Origin: Hymenobacter citatus
Lineage (GTDB): Bacteria > Bacteroidota > Bacteroidia > Cytophagales > Hymenobacteraceae
Assembly (NCBI RefSeq): GCF_014333615.1
Contig: NZ_JACSCY010000001.1
Location: 62,001-126,000, forward strand
Direction of reading: 5' to 3'
Length of the DNA stretch: 64,000 nt
Position numbers and translations under genes: made by a program. Shown one piece after another: positions 24,288 to 30,842 of this stretch. The stretch's first letter is position 1; the number at the start of each line of letters is the position of its first letter. The notes below the pieces were generated by a model. That model had not been told where the DNA came from. It was given only the letters and a program-made list of their open reading frames with translations, and ran no database searches.

Positions 24288-25310
24288 CTAAACAGCCTCA
24301 AAATCCGCATCGACATGCTGGCGGATTTCCGCACGAATCTGCTCTGCCGACAGCCACTCGCTGTTATTGGCAGAGTCGTAGTGGAAGCCCACCGGCACGC
24401 GCTGGCCCTGGAAATGCTGGATGAACTTTTCCACATCCCAGATGGGGGTGAAGGGCAGAATAACGTAGTATTTAGCCAGCTCCACCGTGCTCAGGGAGTC
24501 GGTTTCGGTAATCATTTCCTCGTGCAGCTTCTCGCCCGGCCGGATGCCCACAATCTCCTGGCGGCAGTTGGGGCCAATGGCCTCGGCTACTTCCGTAATC
24601 TTATAGGAGGGAATTTTCGGCACGAAAATCTCGCCGCCCCAGGCGTGTTCCAGCGCGTACAGCACCAGGTCCACGCCTTCGTCCAGGGAGATGTTGAAGC
24701 GCGTCATGTCGGGGTGGGTGATGGGCAGTACGCCGGTATGGCGCTGCTGCAAAAAGAACGGCACCACAGAGCCGCGTGAGCCAATTACGTTGCCGTAGCG
24801 CACCACCGAAAACCGCAAATCCCGGCCGCCCTTCATGTTGTTGGCGGCCACAAACAACTTATCCGAGCATAGTTTGGTGGCGCCGTAGAGGTTAATAGGA
24901 GCAGCAGCTTTGTCGGTGCTGAGGGCTACTACTTCCTTCACGCCACAATCCAGCGCCGCATTTATCACATTTTCGGCCCCAAAGATGTTGGTCTTGATGC
25001 ACTCCATCGGGTTGTACTCGGCGGCTGGCACCTGCTTGAGGGCGGCGGCGTGCACAATGATATCCACACCCTCGCAGGCCCGTTTCAATCGCGCTGCATC
25101 GCGCACATCGCCAATGAAATAGCGCATGGCCGGGTACTGAGAGGTAGGAAACGTCTGGGCCATTTCGTACTGCTTCAGCTCATCGCGCGAGAAAACGATG
25201 AGGCGCCGTACCTGCGGGAATTTTTCCAGCACGGTGCGTACAAACTGCTTACCGAAGGAGCCGGTGCCGCCCGTCAGCAGCACCGATTTATGATTAAGGT
25301 CGAGGGCCAT
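24288..25310 (-). CDS. pseB: UDP-N-acetylglucosamine 4,6-dehydratase (inverting)
   Basis: First enzyme of pseudaminate synthesis. The 340-residue short-chain dehydrogenase fold has NAD-binding TGGTGSFGKQF, followed by FSRDELKQYEMAQTF and HAAALKQVPAAEYNP, typical of PseB/FlaA1 proteins. YGATKLCSDK holds the Tyr/Lys pair. The C-terminal VGIRPGEKLHEEMI and a TDSLST stretch are also diagnostic. The ATG at 25310 was chosen by homology; the frame extends upstream without conserved residues. Confidence 0.94.
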   Translation of the reverse strand: MALDLNHKSVLLTGGTGSFGKQFVRTVLEKFPQVRRLIVFSRDELKQYEMAQTFPTSQYPAMRYFIGDVRDAARLKRACEGVDIIVHAAALKQVPAAEYNPMECIKTNIFGAENVINAALDCGVKEVVALSTDKAAAPINLYGATKLCSDKLFVAANNMKGGRDLRFSVVRYGNVIGSRGSVVPFFLQQRHTGVLPITHPDMTRFNISLDEGVDLVLYALEHAWGGEIFVPKIPSYKITEVAEAIGPNCRQEIVGIRPGEKLHEEMITETDSLSTVELAKYYVILPFTPIWDVEKFIQHFQGQRVPVGFHYDSANNSEWLSAEQIRAEIRQHVDADFEAV

Positions 25311-25329
25311 AAGGGAATTGGTAGAAGGG

Positions 25330-25337
25330 CAAAAGTA
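25330..25337 (-). promoter_or_regulatory. Candidate -7 element for pseB
   Basis: Minus-strand TACTTTTG matches TAnnTTTG exactly, 20 bp upstream of the pseB ATG, and is preceded by CTGCG as at 28818-28825. No clear TTTG -33 element is seen. Confidence 0.4.
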
Positions 25338-25380
25338 CGCAGTTGTTCGTTGATGGGAGAGACTACATAGTCGTTTGTCC

Positions 25381-25490
25381 GTCATTTCGAGACTTGTTGA
25401 GAAATCTCGCGTGCCGCAGTAATTTCAATCGAAAGAACAGTATCGCTACAACAGCAGCACGCGAGATTTCTTGACAAGTCTCGAAATGAC
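25381..25490. repeat. Palindromic intergenic element, family 3 (110 bp)
   Basis: Begins GTCATTTCGAGACTTGTTGA and ends TTGACAAGTCTCGAAATGAC, with a second matching block GAAATCTCGCGTGC / GCACGCGAGATTTC and a short spacer. The right half recurs at 18694-18730. It lies between the divergent pseB and FkbH-like genes. Confidence 0.92.
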
Positions 25491-25537
25491 ATGCTGCTGT
25501 CGACGTTCAACGCCGGCACGTTTCGCGGGACACTCAG

Positions 25538-25545
25538 TAGCTTTG
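25538..25545 (+). promoter_or_regulatory. Candidate -7 element for the FkbH-like gene
   Basis: TAGCTTTG matches the TAnnTTTG consensus exactly and lies 60 bp upstream of the chosen ATG at 25605. The -33 region has only TTTC at 25521. This supports the ATG at 25605 over the upstream open frame that begins inside the palindrome. Confidence 0.45.
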
Positions 25546-25604
25546 CCGGTTACAAGAGTAGGCAGCGCACCGCCGAAAACCGAATACGAACAACAGAAAC
25601 CGCC

Positions 25605-27392
25605 ATGCCGGAGCCTATTAAAGTCATTATCTGGGATTTAGACGATACGTTTTGGCGCGGCACACTCTCGGAAGGTGCTGTAGAAGCCGTGGAGGAAAAC
25701 CTGGCCCTGGTGCGCGATACGGCTGCGCGAGGGCTGGTGCATACCGTGGTTTCCAAGAATGATCTGGCTCCCGTAGAAGCCAAGTTGACGGAGCTGGGCA
25801 TTCGCGACCTGTTTGTGTTTTTGCGCGTAAGCTGGCAGCCCAAAGGCGCCATTATCAAGCAGTTGCTGGAGGATATGCAGCTGCGGGCACCCAACGCGCT
25901 GTTTCTCGACGATAACCCTGTAAACCGCGCCGAGGCCCTCTACTACAACCCTACCCTGCAAGTGGCCGACCCCGTCGACCTGCCCCAGCTCGCCCCGCAG
26001 CTTCGCGCCGCTGGTAAGCCCGACCCTACCTTCTCGCGCCTGGAGCAGTACAAGCTGCTGGAACGCCAGCAGCAGGCCCGCGCCACGTATCACGACAACC
26101 TAGCCTTTCTGCGAGACGCGCAGGTGCAGATCGAGTTTCGGGAAGGTGCGGCGGTGCTGCCCGATATGGACCGCGTGGAGGAGCTGATCAACCGCTCTAA
26201 TCAGCTAAATTTTACCAAGCAGCGCGTGACCAAAGACGAGCTACACGCCAGCTTCCAGAACCCGGTTGTGCGCTGGGGCACTGTGCGTGTGCGCGACCAG
26301 TTTGGCGACTATGGCTTGGTGGGTGTGTATGCCGTTGAGCAGGATGGTAATCGCCTGCTGCAATTCGTGTTTTCCTGCCGGATTCTGCACCTGGGCATCG
26401 AGCAGTTTACGTATGCCCACCTGGGTTTTCCTACCCTTGAGGTGCAGGGGGAGGTAGCCACCGAACTCACCCAAACCGACCGTCCCGATTGGATTACCAT
26501 CGTAACGCCGACGCCGGAAGAAACCACTCCTGCCGCAACAGCCAATGCTGCCCAGCGCCGGCGTGTGCTGCTGAAAGGCGGCTGTGATTTAGGCCAGCTC
26601 ACGCCGTTTTTGCAGGCGTTTCAGTTGGAAGTGATGGAGGAATTCAACTACGTGAACGAAAACCAGGTGCCCGTGCATGTAGAGCATTTGGCGCTGCTGC
26701 GCCTGGGTAGGGAGCTGCCCAAACAGGAGCAGCAGCGTATAGCGCGCCTACCCTTCCTCGGCGCCGAGGCCTTTGACACAAAGCTATGGGATGGTGGCTA
26801 CGATGCGCTGGTATACAGTCCGTTGATGGATTACACCCAGGAAGTATACCGCGAAAAAAGTACCGGCCTAGCCGTGCCCTTCGGTGGCTACTACGACCTG
26901 ACGTCCCAGGATCCTGCCACCCAAGCCGCGAAATTTGCCCGCCGAAAATTCCGGGGTATGGACGAGGCGTTTTTACGACAGTTTCAGCAGGAATTTGTGT
27001 GCGTAGGACAAGAGACGTCCGCCGATTTTCGGCAGAACCTGCGTTGGCTGCGGGCGCAGATTCCGTCTTCGGTGCCGATATTTTTCCTCAACGGTGCCGA
27101 AATAGAAGTGCCCGGCTCCGCCGAAACCGGCGCTAAAGAACGGCATCAACAGATGAACCAAGTCTTGGCCGAGTTTGTGGCCGAAACCGACAACTGCTAC
27201 CTCATCGACGTGCGCGACTTCGTGCAGGCACCCGCTGACGTCACCAACAACTTGCGCCATTACCAGCGGGCGCACTATCGCACCCTGGCGCAGCGCCTAG
27301 CTACGGCCCTGAGCGAGTGGCAGGGTAGGAAACTAGCCCGCTCCAGCTGGCGCGATTGGAAAGCGCAACTACTCAGCCGATTGCCATGGTAG
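25605..27392 (+). CDS. FkbH-like HAD-IIIC protein with SGNH-like C-terminal domain
   Basis: The 595-residue protein appears to have three parts. Residues 1-165 are a HAD-IIIC domain with DLDDT (11-15) and a FLDDNPVNRAEA motif. The middle (about 170-310) is the FkbH/GNAT-like part (VEELINRSNQLNFTKQR, FVFSCRILHLGIEQF). The last 260 residues (from RRRVLLKGGCDLGQL to RHYQRAHYRTLAQRL) resemble SGNH hydrolases, with a late conserved His. FkbH proteins load small acyl groups onto carrier proteins, but no carrier is visible here. A similar architecture is found in glycan loci; it may donate an acyl decoration for Pse. Confidence 0.85.
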   Translation: MPEPIKVIIWDLDDTFWRGTLSEGAVEAVEENLALVRDTAARGLVHTVVSKNDLAPVEAKLTELGIRDLFVFLRVSWQPKGAIIKQLLEDMQLRAPNALFLDDNPVNRAEALYYNPTLQVADPVDLPQLAPQLRAAGKPDPTFSRLEQYKLLERQQQARATYHDNLAFLRDAQVQIEFREGAAVLPDMDRVEELINRSNQLNFTKQRVTKDELHASFQNPVVRWGTVRVRDQFGDYGLVGVYAVEQDGNRLLQFVFSCRILHLGIEQFTYAHLGFPTLEVQGEVATELTQTDRPDWITIVTPTPEETTPAATANAAQRRRVLLKGGCDLGQLTPFLQAFQLEVMEEFNYVNENQVPVHVEHLALLRLGRELPKQEQQRIARLPFLGAEAFDTKLWDGGYDALVYSPLMDYTQEVYREKSTGLAVPFGGYYDLTSQDPATQAAKFARRKFRGMDEAFLRQFQQEFVCVGQETSADFRQNLRWLRAQIPSSVPIFFLNGAEIEVPGSAETGAKERHQQMNQVLAEFVAETDNCYLIDVRDFVQAPADVTNNLRHYQRAHYRTLAQRLATALSEWQGRKLARSSWRDWKAQLLSRLPW

Positions 27393-27490
27393 GGGCGCGT
27401 TGCACGCGCCCATCGTTGCACGACCCGATATCTTACACGCTATCCAGTAACCTCAGCGACGAGGGGCACCTGCAAGACGCCCCTATAGTA
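27386..27490. repeat. Hairpin-rich intergenic repeat between convergent genes
   Basis: GGGCGCGTTGCACGCGCCC at 27393-27411 is an 8-bp stem with a 3-base loop. An outer pair TAGGGGCG...CGCCCCTA spans most of the gap. It lies at the 3' ends of the FkbH-like and GT4 genes and may terminate both, though it lacks a T run. I recall the same core as an intergenic repeat in other genomes. Confidence 0.55.
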
Positions 27491-28808
27491 GCTTCACCAA
27501 CTGCTCGGTGAGGGCGCGGCGGGAATAGCGGGTATGGGCACTGCCCGGCAAATCCAGGTTAAGGTTGGTCTGCCACTGTGCTACCAAAGATTCCAAATAC
27601 GCCAGCATGGCCGTGTAGTCGAGGTAGGGGAAGGCCTGGCCGGCGCCGCACTGGCGCAGAATCTCGTCGGCGTCGGAGCCGGCCGGCCCCACGCAGATGA
27701 TGGGCTTGCGCGCTGCCAGGTACTCAAAGATTTTCCCCGGCAGAATGCCCAGGTTATTCGGCACGTCGGGAATGGCCATGAGTAGGGCCGTGCTCCGCAG
27801 CAAGTATCCCACCGACTCCTGGTGCGGTACGAAGGGTAGGAACTCGGTTCGGCCGGCTAGGCCGGCCGCGGCTACCTGCTGCCGCACGCCCTCCGATACC
27901 TTGCCCACAAAGCGCAGCCGCAACGGCACAGCGGGGTGGCGCTGGGCACACGCAGCCACGGCGCGCAGCAGCTCCTGCACATGGTAGGTCTCGGAGATGG
28001 TACCAGTATGGGTAATGAGGAGGGCATCGGTGGGCGGGGTAGAGGGCTGGCGGAAGTCGCTCTCGTCGTAGCCATTCGGGATGACGTGAAACTTGCTTGG
28101 TTCCAGCTTCTTCGACTTGCCCAGGAGCAGGCGGCGCGTGTCGGGGCTGGTGGTGAGCACCACGTCGGCGTGTTCCAGCACTTGGCGCTCGTAGCGCGCA
28201 TCGAGCCAACGGGCGGGCGCGGTCTGGTGCAGCTCCTGTTGGTAGTAAATATCGGTCCACGGGTCGCGCATGTCGGCTACCCAGCGCAGGCCGTAGCGCT
28301 TTTTCAGCTCCAGGCCAATGAGCTGGGTGGAGTGGGGCGGCGAGCTGGTGAGCACCGCGTCGAACTGCTCGCCCTGGGCTAGTAGCTTCGCTACGGCGCG
28401 CAGGGCGTGGCGGTTCCAGCCCCGGCGCGGGTCGGGTAGGAAAAAATTGCCCCGCACAAATTTGAATAGCCGTTGCGTGAGGCTGGTTTTGCTTTCGTTG
28501 GCAAAGCCACCGTACGGAATCTGCTCCCGCCGCGTGAGCTTCTTGTAGCTGCCAAAGGGCTCCGACGTATCGGTGCGCAGCACGCGCACGCCGGCCGGTA
28601 CTTCTGCCAGCAGCGACTCATCCAGCACGGGGTAGGCGCCGCGCTCGGGGTCCACGGTCACCACGGTAGGCTCCACACCCAGCGCCGGCAGGTGCTTCAC
28701 AAACTTCAGACTACGCTGCACACCCGCCCCACCCGAGGGGGGCCAGTAGTACGTAATCACCAGCAAACGAAGCGGACGGGGAGCAGATACGGGCACGGGA
28801 TAGTTCAA
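27483..28808 (-). CDS. Family 4-like glycosyltransferase (GT-B)
   Basis: The 441-residue protein has the N-terminal GT4-like acceptor domain (LLVITYYWPPSGGAGVQRSLKF), the ADMRDPWTD motif common in this group, a KFHVIPNGYDESDF linker, and the C-terminal donor site with KIFEYLAARKPI and a nearby Glu pair. It likely transfers a sugar from a nucleotide donor in the cytoplasm as part of glycan assembly. The gene faces the FkbH-like gene. Confidence 0.9.
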   Translation of the reverse strand: MNYPVPVSAPRPLRLLVITYYWPPSGGAGVQRSLKFVKHLPALGVEPTVVTVDPERGAYPVLDESLLAEVPAGVRVLRTDTSEPFGSYKKLTRREQIPYGGFANESKTSLTQRLFKFVRGNFFLPDPRRGWNRHALRAVAKLLAQGEQFDAVLTSSPPHSTQLIGLELKKRYGLRWVADMRDPWTDIYYQQELHQTAPARWLDARYERQVLEHADVVLTTSPDTRRLLLGKSKKLEPSKFHVIPNGYDESDFRQPSTPPTDALLITHTGTISETYHVQELLRAVAACAQRHPAVPLRLRFVGKVSEGVRQQVAAAGLAGRTEFLPFVPHQESVGYLLRSTALLMAIPDVPNNLGILPGKIFEYLAARKPIICVGPAGSDADEILRQCGAGQAFPYLDYTAMLAYLESLVAQWQTNLNLDLPGSAHTRYSRRALTEQLVKLL

Positions 28809-28817
28809 ATGGAGGCG

Positions 28818-28825
28818 CGAAGGTA
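28818..28825 (-). promoter_or_regulatory. Candidate -7 element for the GT4 gene
   Basis: Minus-strand TACCTTCG, one mismatch from TAnnTTTG, lies only 10 bp before the ATG and would give a nearly leaderless transcript. It carries the same CTGCG prefix as the pseB site. Confidence 0.3.
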
Positions 28826-28910
28826 CGCAGCCGCGGCTTTCCGGGGTTTTCTGGCTAATTTTGTATACTAATTGTTCACTACGTGTTTCATTACCTTACC
28901 CTGCCCGCCA

Positions 28911-29366
28911 ATGGCAAACGACAATTCTGACTTGCTGGCTATGATGGCCGACGTTTTGAAAGCTGTGGATCGGCAAACCGAAGAAAACAAGCGGGCCATT
29001 GAGCAAATGGGCAATCGGTTTGAGGGGATGCTGACGCGCGTGGTGCAGGTGATGAGCGACGGATTCGAACGGGTAGATAAGCATTTTGAAACCCTCACGG
29101 AAGAAGTACGCAACACCAACCGGCGCGTCGACACCCTGACGGATCGGGTAGACACCTTGACGGACCGAGTAGATACCCTGACGGAGGAGGTGCGCTACAC
29201 CAACCAGCGCCTGAATACGGTGATTGAGCACACCGGCCACCTCACTGAAACTGTGGATTCTATCAACCGCCGGGTAGGGCACATTGAGAAAGACCTGCCC
29301 AACTATATCGACATTGTGCGCCGTCTCACCATAGTCGAAACCATTGTGCTGCCCAAGGCCTCGTAG
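28911..29366 (+). CDS. Coiled-coil protein upstream of ffh
   Basis: The 151-residue protein is nearly all heptad repeats. Three consecutive RVDTLTD/E heptads are encoded by a near-perfect 21-bp tandem repeat (29124-29186), flanked by EEVRNTNRR and EEVRYTNQR blocks. No signal peptide or membrane segment is seen, so it should be a cytoplasmic trimer or dimer. Start ATG at 28911 follows an upstream open stretch with no conserved sequence. It lies 46 bp before ffh in the same direction and could share its transcript. Function is unknown; similar proteins are common and variable in repeat number. Confidence 0.75.
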   Translation: MANDNSDLLAMMADVLKAVDRQTEENKRAIEQMGNRFEGMLTRVVQVMSDGFERVDKHFETLTEEVRNTNRRVDTLTDRVDTLTDRVDTLTEEVRYTNQRLNTVIEHTGHLTETVDSINRRVGHIEKDLPNYIDIVRRLTIVETIVLPKAS

Positions 29367-29412
29367 CCCACAAAGCAGTATCTCACCTCATTGAAAAACA
29401 CTACATCAACCG

Positions 29413-30771
29413 ATGTTCGATAATCTCTCCACCAAACTCGACCGTGCGTTTAAGACCCTGAAAGGCCAGGGTAGCATCACGGAAATCAACGTTGCTTCTA
29501 CCGTGAAGGAAATCCGCCGTGCCCTGGTGGATGCCGACGTGAACTACAAGGTAGCCAAGGAAGTAACCGACAAAATCAAGGACGAGGCCATGGGCCGCGA
29601 TGTGCTCATCAGCGTGTCGCCGGGCCAGCTGATGACCAAGATTGTCTACGACGAGCTAACCGAGCTGATGGGTGGCGAGAAGCAGGACATCGTGATTAAA
29701 GGCGAGCCGGCTGTGGTGCTGCTATCAGGTTTGCAAGGTTCGGGCAAAACAACGTTTGCCGGCAAGCTGGCCAACCACATCAAAAAGCAGAACCGCAACG
29801 TGCTGCTGGTGGCCTGCGACGTGTACCGCCCCGCTGCCATCGACCAGCTGAAGGTGCTGGGCGAGCAGATTGGAGTGGAGGTATATAGCGAAGTGGAAAA
29901 CAAGAACCCTGTTGAGATTTCGCAGAATGCCATTGCCTACGCCAAGCAGAACAATAAGAAGGTGGTCATCATCGACACCGCCGGCCGCTTGGCCGTGGAC
30001 GAGCAGATGATGCGCGAGATTGAGCAGGTGAAGCGGGCCATCAACCCCTCTGAAACCCTGTTCGTGGTGGACTCCATGACTGGCCAGGACGCCGTGAACA
30101 CCGCCAAAACCTTCAACGACCGCCTGAACTTCGACGGCGTGGTGCTCACCAAGCTCGACGGTGACTCGCGCGGTGGCGCGGCCCTCTCGATTCGGGCCGT
30201 GGTGGAGAAGCCCATCAAGTTCATCTCGACGGGTGAGAAGATGGAGGCGCTCGACCTGTTTTACCCCGACCGCATGGCCCAGCGTATTCTGGGCATGGGC
30301 GACGTGATTTCGCTGGTAGAACGTGCCCAACAGCAGTTCGACGAGGACGAGGCCAAGCGCATCAACCAGAAAATCCGCAAAAACCAGTTCAACTTCGACG
30401 ACTTCCTGTCTCAGTTGGAGCAGATCAAGAAGATGGGTAACCTAAAGGACTTGGTAGGTATGATTCCCGGCATGAGCAAAGCCATCAAGGACGTGGATAT
30501 TGATGATGACGCATTCAAGCCGATTGAAGCCATCATCAAGAGCATGACGCCCAAGGAGCGCGCCCAGCCCGAGTTGTTGAATGGTTCGCGCCGCCGCCGC
30601 CTGGCCAAGGGTAGCGGCACTGATATTCAGCAGGTAAACAACCTGATGAAGCAGTTTGAGGATATGCGCAAAATGATGCGCACCATGAACAAAATGAGCC
30701 AAACCAAAGGCGGCATGGCCCAAATGGCCCGTATGATGGGCGGTATGGGCAAAGGCGGCGGTAAATTCTAA
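29413..30771 (+). CDS. ffh: Signal recognition particle protein Ffh
   Basis: SRP54 GTPase that binds signal sequences and 4.5S RNA and targets ribosomes to FtsY at the membrane. The 452-residue protein has an N-terminal four-helix bundle, the G domain with GLQGSGKTT (G1), DTAGRLAVDEQ (G3) and TKLDGDSRGG (G4), and a methionine-rich M domain ending GGMGKGGGKF. NGSRRRRLAKGSGTDIQQVN is the RNA-binding helix. Length and motifs are typical. Confidence 0.98.
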   Translation: MFDNLSTKLDRAFKTLKGQGSITEINVASTVKEIRRALVDADVNYKVAKEVTDKIKDEAMGRDVLISVSPGQLMTKIVYDELTELMGGEKQDIVIKGEPAVVLLSGLQGSGKTTFAGKLANHIKKQNRNVLLVACDVYRPAAIDQLKVLGEQIGVEVYSEVENKNPVEISQNAIAYAKQNNKKVVIIDTAGRLAVDEQMMREIEQVKRAINPSETLFVVDSMTGQDAVNTAKTFNDRLNFDGVVLTKLDGDSRGGAALSIRAVVEKPIKFISTGEKMEALDLFYPDRMAQRILGMGDVISLVERAQQQFDEDEAKRINQKIRKNQFNFDDFLSQLEQIKKMGNLKDLVGMIPGMSKAIKDVDIDDDAFKPIEAIIKSMTPKERAQPELLNGSRRRRLAKGSGTDIQQVNNLMKQFEDMRKMMRTMNKMSQTKGGMAQMARMMGGMGKGGGKF

Positions 30772-30781
30772 CTACCTCTAC

Positions 30782-30840
30782 TTTCATTAAAGCATAACGG
30801 CCCGCATCTACTAGATGCGGGCCGTTATGCTTTAATGAAA
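30782..30840. terminator. Bidirectional terminator after ffh
   Basis: A perfect inverted repeat with 28-bp arms (30782-30809 and 30813-30840) and a 3-base loop, with GC-rich core GCCCGCATC and AT-rich flanks that give U runs on both strands. It separates ffh from the convergent T9SS gene. Confidence 0.93.
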
Positions 30841-30842
30841 TA

